A stretch of 64,000 bases of DNA from Cunninghamia lanceolata (Eukaryota; Streptophyta; Pinopsida; Cupressales; Cupressaceae). Position numbers and translations under genes: made by a program. Shown in pieces: positions 1 through 11,718 of the stretch. The first letter of the stretch is position 1; every line of letters starts with the position of its first letter. The stretch covers positions 186,001 through 250,000 of the forward strand of contig BSBN01000297.1 of assembly GCA_027924645.1 (NCBI GenBank), given 5' to 3'. The notes below the pieces were generated by a model. The model saw nothing but the letters and a program-made list of their open reading frames with translations. It searched no databases and had not been told where the DNA came from.

Positions 1-1709
1 CTAAAGTTTTTTCTGATTTTTCCCTTCGCTGTCCTAAATTTCTGATTTACTTTTCTTCCAATCTACTCAATATTTTCAAGATCCGTTTTCTTCAATGAGC
101 TTAGAATACCATGTAGATGGAAAGGTTCAGAGCATAGGTCCAAATTGCAACTAAAGAACATGAAACATAAACAGTAGATAACCAATCAATGCACCAAAAC
201 ATCAATGAACATACCCGGATGGAGAAATAGACTTCTTTATTCAATAGTAGTTGGCTGATTACAAAAGTAGATGGTCTGATATAAAAATCAGACAAGTAGA
301 TGACTGAAAATTGAGCCCAAATGTGACTCAATGCATGTACAAATGATCTCCAATGAAGTCACAACAAATGCCAACTAGCTGATGATGAATGCCAAGTCAA
401 ATGAAGTCTGATTTGTAAACTGGAAATGCTGATATGAACTTGTAACTTGCTGATATGAAACCCTGATTTCAAATACCATCCAAAATACGTCAAAATATGG
501 CTCCAAATGCAAGCGGCTAGGTTTTGGAAGCTCCTATAATGTTCAAACCCTCAAAAACATGTCAAACAACACTCAGATCTGAAGATGAAACCCTGCTGTA
601 CCCTGCTGTTACAAAAACCAGAATATTGATGAAGCCTGGAAATGATTAAAAAACCCTCTAAATGCCAAGCGATCCAACCAAGAACCCTTTAATATCAATA
701 TATGATGAACATAGCTCCATATACAAGCCAAATCTGCATAATAAACTCCATGAAAACCTTCAATTCAATCTCCATGATGAGCTCCATGTGAATTCATCCC
801 ATCATTGTGGAATGGGAACATCACCAAACCACAAAAGCCAAGGGATCACCACCTTGAGCAAACTGAAAATGCAATTCCAGCCAAGAGAAACTTTCAAACA
901 CAAAATTTGCCAAAGATTCAATAGTTGCAAAATGAAGCCAAATGCCTCTATTTATCCTCCTCTCACCATAGGCGTCCCAATTAGCTAAATCAAGAAAACT
1001 TTTCAAGTCCACCAATGAAATGCAATTTTCAATTTGACAATTTTAAATGAATTGCACCTTTCAACCACCATCATTTAAAAACAATAAAATAATAATATTT
1101 TATTATTTTCCTTATCTCTCCTCTAGACGCCAATATTGAAAAAAATATTATTTTATTTAATTCTTTTCTCCTCCTCAAGCGCCGATTCTCTTCTTGAGCA
1201 AATAATAATATTTTTATTAATTTTTCCCTTTCTCCTCTTGGGCGCCGATTTCCACACAAATAAAATAATATATTTTATTATTTTTCAATATCCTTCCTTG
1301 GGCGATGATTTTGGGCTCATCTAATAAAAATAATAATATTTTATTATTTTTATTTTCCTTTTCTTCTTTGGTGTCAACTCCATAGGAAAAATAATAGAAT
1401 ATTGAAAATAGAATTAAAGATTGCATTTTCCATCTTTTCACCTTTTCAACCTTCAAATTGACCAACGTTTATTTTTCCCATCCTTGGCTAGAAAATCATA
1501 ATATTTTGGCTTTATGAAAAATATCACAAAATAACACTCAGACAAAATCCAAAAAAAACAAGTATTGAGCCAACATTATAGTTTTCCACCCTTCAATACC
1601 AAGTTCAAACCCAAAATCATTCCCTTACCACTAGCGTTAGCCTACGGGAATGGTGAATAGGCTAATCAACATCTCCACAAGTGATCACTCCGGAAATGGG
1701 GACATGACA
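1..1709 (-). repeat. 3' LTR of element A, truncated by the window edge
   Basis: Collinear with 6509-8210, starting about 22 bases into the LTR. It ends at 1709 with GACATGACA on the plus strand (TGTCATGTCCCC on the element strand). Small indels separate it from the other LTR, for example a 10-base difference near 1035 and a 20-odd-base extra block in the other copy near 7000. The part at 1080-1380 is an AT-rich periodic block shared by both LTRs. Confidence 0.95.
1080..1385 (-). repeat. Degenerate 60-70-bp periodic block in LTR A
   Basis: About five imperfect units alternate an A/T palindrome-like stretch (AATAATATTTTATTATTTT type) with a C-rich stretch ending near GCGCCGATTT. GCGCC- or GGCG-type centres occur near 1128, 1180, 1240, 1303 and 1370. 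The matching block in the right LTR is at about 7570-7885. Confidence 0.7.
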
Positions 1710-2101
1710 ATCCTCCCTTTCCGGGATTGCTTGTCCTCAAGCAATCGAAGATTAGGATGCTCCAAAATCTGTTCTCCTTCCCAAGTAGCATCCTCCAATG
1801 GCAAGTATCTCCATCTCACCAAATACTCTCTACCGATCCGGCTACGCAACTTGTGCTCCCTCATGTCCACAATACTGCCAGGCTCTAAAATCAACATGCC
1901 CTCTTCATCAAGAGGTGGAAGATCTGGAGAAGAAACAACCTGTTGTCCCAATGCCCTTTTGAGGCATGACACATGAAATACATTGTGAATCCGACTACCT
2001 GTTGGCAAATCAAGCCCATATGCTACCTCTCCAACTCTCCTCACTATCATGTAGGGACCATAAAACCGTGGCTTGAGTTTTTCTGCACCACTCATCTTCA
2101 A
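1685..2101 (-). pseudogene. Element A integrase C-terminus and chromodomain
   Basis: The 138-codon open stretch starts with the GPY-type segment (KPRFYGPYMIVRRVGEVAYGL) that closes chromovirus integrases, then a linker with NVFHVSCLKRALG. It ends in a chromodomain with EYLVRWRYLPLEDATWE and a following helix (ILEHPNLRLLED). In chromoviruses this domain binds modified histones and steers integration to heterochromatin. The aromatic and W-E core is intact here. The stop lies inside the 3' LTR. It is separated from the integrase core upstream by frame breaks. Confidence 0.9.
1710..1722 (-). other. Polypurine tract of element A
   Basis: On the element strand, GGAAAGGGAGGAT lies immediately before the 3' LTR start. 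It is the expected primer site for plus-strand DNA synthesis and fixes the internal boundary of the LTR. Confidence 0.85.
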
Positions 2102-2119
2102 AGCACTCTGTCTATAAGG

Positions 2120-2883
2120 CTATAGGCGCAAAAATACCAAGTCACCAACATCAAATGTCCTCTCCATACGGTGTCTATCAACATGCATCTTCTGTTGATT
2201 CTGTGCCTGCTGAATATTATCCTTAAGTGTCTTAAGGATGTCCTGTGTATCCTGCATCAACTCCTTACCTCTAGGAGCTCTACTATCATCAAATGCCAAG
2301 TCCATAAAAGAAAGTCCATCATATCCATACAAAGCCCTGAATGGAGACATGTCAATCGTCATGTGATAGGTACCGTATTGTAACAATACTCACCTAAGTG
2401 TAACCACCTAATCCAAGCACGTTGCTGTCCCGCCACATAATTGCGAAGATACCCCTCAACCCACTTATTCACTATCTCTATTTGTCCATCCATCTGAGGG
2501 TGATAACTAGTGCTCTGTGTCAACTCAGTACTAGCTAATCGGAATAGCTCCCGCCAAAACACACTAATGAATCTATTGTCCCAATCACTGACAATGGTCT
2601 TTGGAAGGCCATGCAAACGAAACACCTCTCTAAAAAACAACTCTGCAACCTGTAGTGTTGAATAGTTCGTTGAAATAGCATAGAAGTGTGCATATTTGGT
2701 CAACCTGTCAACAACCACATATATGCAATCTCTACCATGAACCTTTGGAAGACCTGTAATGAAATCCATAGAGATACTTTCCCACTTCTGCTCAGGAATA
2801 GGCAATGGCTGAAGTAGAATTGCGAGAAAAGTATGCTCAGACCTGTTCTGCTGACAAGTCAAACACTCTCTAACATGCTGCAA
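2120..2883 (-). pseudogene. Element A integrase core
   Basis: Two overlapping reading frames (2883-2359 and 2386-2120) together cover integrase. Visible are the tail of the HHCC zinc finger (CLTCQQ), the catalytic Asp in SMDFITGLPK, the second Asp in VSDWDNRF (family consensus DRDxxF, so W replaces R), and the Glu in EIVNKWVEG after SYHPQMDGQ. A single-base loss near 2365, in the segment after GEYCYNT, throws the frame, and the remainder (SPFRALYGYD...) continues in the next frame. Catalytic residues survive but no continuous protein can be made. Confidence 0.9.
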
Positions 2884-3833
2884 TACATCCTTGAGACCCC
2901 TCCATGAGAATCTCTCTAATCTATCTATAGGTTTTTTAAAACCCTGGATGCCCTGCTAGAGGTGTGTCATGAATGGCTCTCAATATCTGCTTTGTAAGTT
3001 TTGATTCAAGTACCAAGAATATCATGTCCTTATAATATATCACATCATCAACAACCTTATACCTATCATCCTAAATCAATCCATCCATGATCTCGCATGC
3101 AAAAGTACATTTGGAATACTCAACTAAAAGTTGAGATTTCCAATCAGCTGAAATCTCACTCAAAGAGCAAATAGTAGGCCTCTTGGAAAGTGCATCCGCA
3201 ACAATGTTCTTTCCCTTCACAAACTAGATGTCAAAATCATATGCCTAAATCTTAGAGACCCATTTTTATTGTTTCTCATTCAAATCCTTTTGCTCTAAGA
3301 AGTATTTCAAACTATTGTGGTTGGTCCTAACCACAAACTTCGCACCTACCAAGTACTGACGAAACTTTGCCAAAGCATGCACAATGGCAAGCATCTCCTT
3401 GTCATAGGTGGAATATAAGCGCTCCACATCTCTCAATTTCCTGCTCTCAAATGCAATGGGATGCCTATTCTGCATCAAAATAGCCCCAATACTTTCACCT
3501 GATGCATCACACTCAAGTACAAAGCACTGTGCAAAATCTGGTAGTGCTAAAAATGTAGTACTCATCACCTCCTTAAGCCGATCAAAAGTTGCCTCTGCTA
3601 CATCCGACCAAAGGAATGCCCCTTTCTTAGTGAGATTTGTAAGTGGTGCTGCCAAATGAGAGAAACCTCTAACAAACGTCTTGTAATAGCTGCATAGACC
3701 CAAGAAACCTCTCAACTCCGAAATGTTCCTTGGAGTAGGCCAATCCTATATAGCTTCGATCTTCTCCTCATGAACTCTCACTCCATCCGCACTAATCACA
3801 TGCCCCAAATATAATATCTCCTACATCCTGAAC
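2884..3833 (-). pseudogene. Element A RNase H and polymerase connection region
   Basis: The open part at 3266-3715 carries RGFLGLCSYYKTFVRGF (end of RT), then RNase H signatures ALPDF, LECDASG with the first catalytic Asp, AFESRKL, YSTYDKEMLAIVHAL with the Glu, and RTNHNSLKYFL where the usual TDH is changed to TNH. Further stops follow near 3263 and 3245. The part from 3265 to 2884, which should hold the RNase H end and the start of the integrase zinc finger, is recognisable only in fragments. Confidence 0.85.
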
Positions 3834-4835
3834 TCACTTAAAAGCCTTAGCATACAATGATTGGGCTTCCATCACACCTAGTACCTCATCAAGATGTCGA
3901 AGATGCTCCTCCCATGTCTTACTATATATCAAGATGTCATCAAAAAAAACCAATAGAAACTTATGCAACTGCTTAATGAACACATGGTTCATGCAAGACT
4001 GAAATGTAGCAGGCGCATTAGTAAAACCAAAGGGCATGACAAGAAACTCATAGTGTCCATAATGGCATCTGAATGTTGTCTTATGTATATCCTCCTCACG
4101 GACACGAATCTGATGATAGCCTGAACGAAGATCAATCTTAAAAAAATACACGGCCCCATGTAGCTCATCAAGTAGCTCATCAATCCTAGGTATAGGGTAC
4201 CTATTTTTGATTGTCTTCTTGTTCAGTGCTCTATAATCACTACACATCCGCATAGTCCCATCCTTCTTCACCAAAACAACTAAAGAAGCAAATGGACTAG
4301 ATGAAGGTCGAATGTGTCCCATATCTATCAACTCCCGAATCGTCTGCTCAATCTCCTCCTTGGAGTGCCTCGGATGATGATAGGGTGCAATCATGATGGA
4401 CTTGGTGCCCTCCTCTAACTCAATCACATACTCAAATCCACGATCTAGTGGTCTACCTAGAGGAATATCACCAAACACCATACTGTGCTTATCCAATTCT
4501 GATTGGATATTTACATGATACTGTGGACCCTCAGAAGAAGATTTGGAAGATACAAAAACCTGGGATGCCCATGCAACATCATCATGACGAAACAATGTCT
4601 CCATACGCCTAGCTGAAACAACCCTAGGTCCTCCATCTGAACGTGCCCTCAAAACAATCTTCCTCCCACCATTTATAAACTCTAGCTCCATCTTCTGAAA
4701 GTCCTGAATGTAGCGGCCAAGAGACTGAAGCCACTGGACTCCCAAAGCAATGCCTATCTGACCAAGTCCAACCATATAGAAATCATCTGTCAATGAATAA
4801 TCACCCATCTGAATGTTAAGCTGAGATACCTTTTT
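3834..4835 (-). pseudogene. Element A reverse transcriptase
   Basis: A 324-codon open stretch (4808-3834) spans the end of protease, a linker and most of reverse transcriptase. Motifs in order are [77 protein letters not shown] and the catalytic box VFFDDILIY. It stops at LYAKAFK, after which the frame holds two more nonsense codons. The FDDIL box and surrounding palm residues are intact, so the RT was functional until recently relative to the other domains. Confidence 0.92.
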
Positions 4836-6395
4836 CTAACAACTCATGGTAAAACCATCCGCAACTGCTACTGTGAAACCTGCAAAGTCCTCAGCCTGTA
4901 AACCACGCCTCATAACCAAACCCTCATCAATGAAGTTATGTGTGGCTCCATTATCACCCAAACAAGTGACTCGTTGTCCTTTAATGACTCCTCTCACACG
5001 AAAAACATGATATCTAAGAACACCTAAAAGAGAAGCAATAGAAACTGAGCCTGTACCACCTATATCATTAGCCTCAAGCTCCAATGTAGGTTTCTGCTCC
5101 ATGTGATCAGCATCATGATCTAAACCTGTATCATCATGTGTATCACTCTCATCATCTGAAATCACCTCTATGAGATGTGCCTTGTCTTTCCCAAGGCATT
5201 TATGTCCTGGTTCCCACGGTTGCTTGCAAGAAAAGCATAGTTTTTTCCTTCTCAATTCATCTCTCTTCATAGTAGAAGGATTAAACTTAGGCTGATTAGG
5301 TTTTTTCTGATTTGAATTAGAGCCCTTAAAGAAACTTTTCTTTTGAGGTGTGAATGTGGGAGTGATGTCTAAATCAAGTGCAAGATCAATAGCCTCATCA
5401 AGTGTAGTTGGCCTATGAACTTTGACCAATCCCCTATTCCTGTCATTCAATCCCTCAACAAACAACATAGTGACTCTCCTATCAGTCATGTCATGAACCA
5501 TCACTGCAATCTTCTGAAACTCATTAACATATGAGTCTACTCTATCAATCTGTCTCAACTATGCAAGCTCTCTATAGTAGACTTCTACATCCTTGCGGTC
5601 AAACCTGGTAATGAGTTTATTAGTAAACTCATCATATGAAGTGATCCTATTGTGATGCTGTGAAACAAGTCCATTGTGCCACCAATCATATGCTAAGCCC
5701 TCCAAATGCATAGTAGTAAAATGTATAGCCTTTTCCTCACTCATGGGCTTGAGTGTAAGAAAAGTATCCGGCTTATGTACCCTTGCTCTAACGTTGATCT
5801 TGTCGTTGCCATAAAAATTAGGTAAAGGAATTTTGTTTAATGCATCTTTGTATTCCTTAGGTTGAGTTGGTTGTGGTCTTCTTTGTCTTTCAACTCTACC
5901 CCTTCTCCTATACCACTTTTGTGTCATGTAGTTGAAATCAAATCATCATCAAAAGTTGAGTTGGTTGTGGTCTTCTTTGTCTTTCAACTCTACCCCTTCT
6001 CCTATACCACTTTTGTGTCATGTAGTTGAAATCAAATCATCATCAAAAGCTGGTTCCTCTTCCTCTACTTGTATCTCCTCAACGACCACTTCTCGAGGAA
6101 GAAAAATGTGCTGCATAGGCCTATTTGTAGTGGTTGTGCGTGTCCTCCTAACACGAGGTGATCCTATCGCACTACCAACACCTGTATTGGTTGGATTAGC
6201 CTGATTACCCTGTATGTTGTTCAATGATTGAGTCAATACATCCAACATACGATGTTGTGTATTCACCATCTATGCAATATTCTCATTAGCCGTATGTTGT
6301 TCTGTTGCCATCACACGTTGACCTACAATCATATCCCTCATCATCATATCACCAATGTCATCACGTTGCAGATTGCCTTGCCTCCTTTCTCCCAT
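4836..6395 (-). pseudogene. Element A gag and protease, broken
   Basis: Gag probably starts at the ATG at 6395 (MGERRQGNLQ...), runs into a TAG just before 6269, and is disrupted again by a 94-bp tandem duplication at 5861-6048, which is not a multiple of three. Capsid-like sequence (NKIPLPNFYGND, HFTTMHLEGLAYDWWHNG) follows on 5927-5559 and 5558-4836. The zinc knuckle is CFSCKQPWEPGHKC (C-x2-C-x4-...-H-x-C type). Protease reads DNGATHNFIDEG, with Asn where the family has Thr or Ser in the D-T/S-G catalytic triad. A TAG at 4836-4838 ends the frame. Confidence 0.88.
5861..6048. repeat. Perfect 94-bp tandem duplication in element A gag
   Basis: Copy one is 5861-5954 and copy two 5955-6048; I see no mismatch between them. 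Because 94 is not divisible by three, the duplication shifts the gag frame, which explains why gag appears as two unconnected pieces here. The absence of mismatches means it is far younger than the element's LTR divergence would allow, or has been homogenised. Confidence 0.95.
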
Positions 6396-6474
6396 TGTCC
6401 CTATTCTTTTATGATAATGATGTGGAAGTGAATGGATGTAGTAGCTCATAACCCCATAGGCTGGCAGGATCCAA

Positions 6475-6486
6475 GCTCTGATACCA
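6475..6486 (-). other. Primer-binding site of element A
   Basis: On the element strand TGGTATCAGAGC follows the 5' LTR after one base. It is complementary to the 3' end of plant initiator methionine tRNA, the standard primer of plant LTR elements. Confidence 0.9.
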
Positions 6487-6487
6487 C

Positions 6488-8210
6488 TGTTAGAACCCTG
6501 TCTTATCTAACTAAAATTTTTTTCTGATTTTTCCCTTCGCTGTCCTAAATTTCTGATTTATTTTCTTGCAATCTACTCAATATTTTCAAGATCCGTTTTC
6601 TTCAATGAGCTTAGAATACTATGTAGATGGAAAGGTTCAAAGCATAGGTCCAAATTGCAACTAAAGAACATGAAACATAAACATTAGATAACCAATCAAT
6701 GCACCAAAACATCAATGAACATACTCGGATGGAGAATAGACTTCTTTATTCAATAGTAGTTGGTTGATTACAAAAGTAGATGGTCTGATATAAAAATCAG
6801 AAAGTAGATGACTGAAAATTGAGCCCAAATGTGACCCAATGCATTTACAAATGATCTCCAATGAAGTCACAACAAATGCCAACTAGCTGATGATGAATGC
6901 CAAGTCAAATGAAGTCTGATTTGTAAATTGAAAATGCTGATATGAAACCCTGATTTCAAATACCATCCAAAATATGCCAAAATATGGCTCCAAATGCAAA
7001 CGGCCAAGCCTAGGAAGGAAGCGGCTAGGGTTTGGAAGCTCCTATAATGTTCAAACCCTCAAAAACATGTCAAACAACACTAAGATCTGAAGATGAAACC
7101 CTGTTGTACCCTGCTGTTACAAAAATCAGAATGTTGATTAAGGCTGGAAATGATCAAAAAACCCTCTAAATGCCAGGCGATCCAACCAAGAACCCTCTAA
7201 TATCAATATATGATGAACATAGCTCCATATACAAGCCAAATCTGCATAATAAACTCCATGAAAACTTTCAATTCAATCTCCATGATGAACTCTATGTGAA
7301 TTCATCCCATCATGGTGGAATGGGAACATCACCAATCCACAAAAGCCAAGGGAACACCACCTTGAGCAAACTGAAAATGCAATTCCAGCCAAGAGAAACT
7401 TTCAAACACAAAATTTGCCAAAGATTCAATAGTTGCAAAATGAAGCCAAATGCCTCTATTTATCCTCCTCTCACCATAGTCGTCCCAATTAGCTAAATCA
7501 TGAAAACTTTTCAAGTCCACCAATGAAATGCAATTTTCAATTTTAAATGAATTGCACCTTTCAACCACCATCATTTAAAAACAATAAAATAATAATATTT
7601 TATTATTTTCCTTATCTCTCCTCTAGACGCCAATATTGAAAAAAATATTATTTTATTTAATTTCTTTCTCCTTCTCAAGCGCCGATTTTCTTCTTGAGCA
7701 AATAATAATATTTTTTATTAATTTTTCCCTTTCTCCTCTTGGGCGCCGATTTCCACACAAATAAAATAATATATTTTGTTATTTTTCAATATCCTTCCTT
7801 GGGCAACGATTTTGGGCTCATCTAATAAAAATAATAATATTTTATTATTTTTATTTTCCTTTTCTTCTTTGGCGTCAACTCCATAGGAAAAATAATAGAA
7901 TATTGAAAATACAATTAAAGATTGCATTTTCCATCTTTTCACCTTTTCAACCTTCAAATTGACCAACGTTTATTTTTCCCATCCTTGGCTAGAAAATCAT
8001 AATATTTTGGCTTTATGAAAAATATCACAAAATAACACTTAGCCAAAATCCAAATAAAACAAGTATTGAGCCAACATTATAGTTTTCCACCCTTCAATAC
8101 GAAGCTCAAACCCAAAATCATTCCCTTACTACTAGCATTAGCCTACGGGAATGGTGAATAGGCTAATCAACATCTCCACAAGTGATCACTTCAGAAATGG
8201 GGACATAACA
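6488..8210 (-). repeat. 5' LTR of element A, complete (1723 bp)
   Basis: Bounded on the element strand by TGTTATGTCCCC (at 8210) and GGGTTCTAACA (at 6488). It holds the same periodic AT/GCGCC block as its partner. It is unusually long for a chromovirus LTR in small plant genomes, but comparable with the other LTRs in this window (about 1.2-1.8 kb). Confidence 0.95.
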
Positions 8211-10405
8211 ATATACTATATAAATGTGCACATGAGCCAACTTACTTTGTTATTAGTAAGGGGGGCAGACGTAAACAAGATTTACATCTGATACAAATTT
8301 GTAGTGCCAAAATTATCATCTCATCCTCCTTCAAAGCTAATCCGCCTCATTAATAGTGTATTTACTACTTATTTTACACTTACAGTAAGAAACCAGCAGT
8401 CCTTCCAAGGAACAGACAGGAATTGATTTTTCAATCTAGTCTTTTATGATAAAATGTTTTAAAGATTTTCAAAGATGTTACTTGTCACTGAAAGGTGTAA
8501 GATGCTGTAGTTTTTTCTGGTTTCAAGCTAATATCACCCTTGAAAGAGTATATTGTGATTCCTGAAGCCAAAGAAATCAATCAATATCCAACTTTTTGGA
8601 AGAGGTATTGACCATACACATGAATGTTTATAACAGCAAACCTAACTAAAATTTGTCAAAACTGTTCTTATTGTTAGGATAGAATTTTTCTCTCAGGTCA
8701 GCCATGATTTGTTGTCATATATGGTAATCATATGCTGTTATTATAGCACTTGGTTGAGGCTTAAGTAAGCATCACCTCAAATTTATCTCTCTTAGTTAAT
8801 AATAAATATGGATCTTTCTTCAATTAATTGTCTAACTTTGTTGTCTATTTCCATTGTTTTAAACTTTTATGTTTAGTGCAACGTAAGAATTGCACTAAGT
8901 AGTTTTAAAGACAATGTTGAGAAATTGCAAACTGTTAAAAGTCTGTGTTTGAGCATGAGACTTGATAAATATCACATTAGAGATTTTAAGCTTCCACAGT
9001 CCATAGTTATTGAAATTAGATTTCTGGAAAAATCTGTTATAGAGATTAATCTAAAAATATTTCTCTGTTTTTTCTAAAAATATAATTTCGAAGTACATGC
9101 ATAATTATGTGAAGGTACATTGAATGTGGAGTCCTGCATTAAGAATCTATTGTTGCAATAGTTTAGCAGCAGGTACAAACACCATGTGAATACACCAACT
9201 ACGGTTTGAAACTACATGCTGGGCTCTTCCAAACAACAAGCCAAAAGATATATCTTTTTGGACACAGTAAAGAATCTTTATCCCATGTGTAATTGACAAC
9301 ATGCAAGCAAATTGAGAACATCTAACAAATTAAAATATTGTATAATTGAGAAATTGTACAAGTTTTTTTACTGGGCCCAGACACATTCTAGGGACGAAGA
9401 GGCCTTACTCCTGGATGTGTTACTACATGCACATGTCTGCTGAGTTGTGGGTCGTCTTATTGCAATGTCGATATTCGAATTTGAGTCACTCTCTATAAAT
9501 GCACCGATTTTACCATTACACCACAAACCCTTGGAAAAGAAAAATAGTACAAGTTACTCTAAATTTTTTTTACAAAATATCCATTAAACCTAACATTTGA
9601 AAATCTAAAAAGAAGTTTGATTTCCAAAGGGACCTTATCTTTTTAATGATAGTTTAGGTCAAGCCTATTACTTCATAAGCAAGCTTTAACAAGAATAAGA
9701 AATGACAACATATCACTACTTTTGCAATTAGTATAAGGAATGGCTACTAAAATAACCCTACCAAAAGAAAGGACATTTCCAAGCTACTTTGCAATCAACT
9801 ATTCATACCAGATTGCATTGCAATCAAACTTACAAGATGATGGACATGAACGAACCTAAAAAAGAAATCTGTACAACATCAGCAGGCAATCTATAGGATA
9901 AAGCGTCTGATGCCAACAAAAGAGTTTAAAAGAGATATTATTTATTCTTAGGCAGCCTCCTGCATTCTATGTATGGTACTCAAATCTAAATTATTACAAT
10001 ATGATTTCCATGAAATAGCCATCCTGTTCTACATGAATGTTGCTATAACTAATCTAATGCATTTTTTTGTCTGCAAAAGATATTAAGAGTTCATCTCACG
10101 TACTTTGGTTGTATAGCTCCAGCCTCCTCTGCTGATATTAAAAATGGTGAATTCGCAAAGACCTCCCTGATAAAAGAAAATTCATAAAAAACAAACCAAG
10201 CATCAGATGATGAAGCCAATAAATTTGGTACAGGTGTTTGAATATTTTCAGAGGTGGGTAGAATATGACAATAATATCTAAAAATATTTTAAGCATGCAA
10301 AACAAATCTAAATTTTGGTGAATCTGCACAAATATTTTGCTCAGACGACTATACTATATACATAAAAGCATTAGTGTAATGAACAATAACAAAAATTAGA
10401 CATTT
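8211..10405. other. Unassigned intergenic DNA
   Basis: No coding region, RNA gene or terminal repeat could be supported here. The sequence is moderately AT-rich with no frame open beyond about 60 codons. The only local signal is a weak tRNA-like patch near 9400-9535. It may be decayed element or true host spacer. Confidence 0.6.
9400..9535 (+). other. Possible SINE remnant or tRNA-like patch
   Basis: The segment has a B-box-like string (ATATTCGAATTTGAGTC) near 9470, followed by a short tract ending in ACCATTACACCACAAACCC. This resembles the tRNA-related part of plant SINEs. No A box, tail repeat or TSD could be confirmed. Confidence 0.2.
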
Positions 10406-11718
10406 TGAAATATCCCGCTTAGGGTTTTTACCAAAATTTTCTCAATTTTCAATTTTCAATTTCAAAACCCTAGATCTGAATTCTGATTTTTATTGTTTCA
10501 GATCTGATCATTCACTTATCATAGCCATTTATCATGCCAAATACATCACAAATACATGCCAAAAATATGGAATCAAACCCTAGTTGAATTACACAATGAA
10601 ATACACATAGATCCACACCAAAGATTGCAAATTGGATGAGCAAATCAAATCAGAATACTACTGTCATGAAATCAGATTGATCAAATGTGTAATTACATCA
10701 AATTCATGGCTCTAACATAGCCAAGATTCATCAACAAGCTGCTGCTACAAATTCAGATCTGAATGACAAACTTCAACATACCAAATTGACCTTTGAAAAT
10801 GATGGAATCGTTCCTCAAGTAGTGGCACTCAGGTTAGGGTTTGAAAATCTTCATGCCAAGGAACTTCCAACGCCCAAAATGCTGCTCCAAACAAGTGGTC
10901 AGATCTGATCCAATGTTGATACAGTCATAATGATGAAATGCTGATCCAACAAGTGATGTCAAAGTGTCCACCAATGATGTTTTTATGCCTTCAATGCTGG
11001 TTGCTACTCCCAAAATGATGAATGATGTGAAATGCAATCCCAAAGATGAAATGACATGCATAGCAAGGGCGGCGACTATGGTTTGAGGCCTGCAACAAAA
11101 TGCTGATCTGAAAATCTGAATCAATCCTCCAAATCAGTGCTCCAAGAGTCCAAACAGCTCCACAAATCTGATTATAGTTCCTTCAATAGTGGCACTTCTA
11201 ATCTGATTTGAAATCAGAATATAACCCTTCAAGATGGCGCTCCAAATATGAATGAAGGCTGCTCCAAAATGTGATCAAATCGGCCCTGAATTTGATATAA
11301 TATTTCTGCTCCAAATTAATGATCCAATTCTGCTCCAAAGTGCAAATGAAGTGCTAATAGAGCTCCGTCACGGACTCTCCTCAAGATGAGCTAGGTTTTC
11401 GTCCAACTCACCTAATATTCGCAAGGGTTTTCATCCTTGGAATAGTAGCAACAAAGTTGCAGATCCACAATGGAAAAATCAGGAAACAAACTTATTCATT
11501 CTCCAAAATGATCCATTACACATGCTTAAATACATGTTTCTCTTTTCTCCTTTTCTTGGTCGAACAAGAGCTAATTCTTCCAATTTGAATTGTCGCTTTT
11601 TCCCTCCAAGAGGACCAACCCACAACACATGAATTTAAGCGCTCAAAAACAAATAAAATATTTGAAACAATTCGCCCACCTTGAGCACCCAGCAAGGAAA
11701 TAAACAATTAATTGATTT

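Larger units (their letters stand above)
1..8210 (-). mobile_element. Element A: Ty3/gypsy chromovirus, nearly full length, decayed
   Basis: A minus-strand LTR retrotransposon. The two LTRs (1-1709, cut by the window edge, and 6488-8210) flank about 4.8 kb of internal sequence. Reading the minus strand, the order is PBS, gag with zinc knuckle, protease, reverse transcriptase, RNase H, integrase, chromodomain, PPT. That order, with integrase after RNase H and a C-terminal chromodomain, defines a Ty3/gypsy chromovirus. LTR ends are TGTTATG and TAACA. Every domain is recognisable but several in-frame stops and frameshifts split the coding region, so the copy is inactive. The TSD cannot be tested because the left LTR end lies about 22 bases outside the window; the right flank is ATATA. 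Confidence 0.95.

Noticed and set aside
662..988. A 108-codon ORF on the plus strand, conserved with equal length at 7170-7496
   Set aside because: It lies antisense in the two LTRs of element A, so equal length follows from the LTRs being copies. Composition is that of the LTR and no motif is seen.
6475..6486. tRNA gene fragments at TGGTATCAGAGC sites (also 31868, 38306, 47970)
   Set aside because: These are primer-binding sites next to LTRs; no tRNA cloverleaf surrounds them.
8211..10405. A host gene in the unassigned gap
   Set aside because: No frame longer than about 60 codons, no splice-joined similarity to any family I know, and heavy A/T bias.
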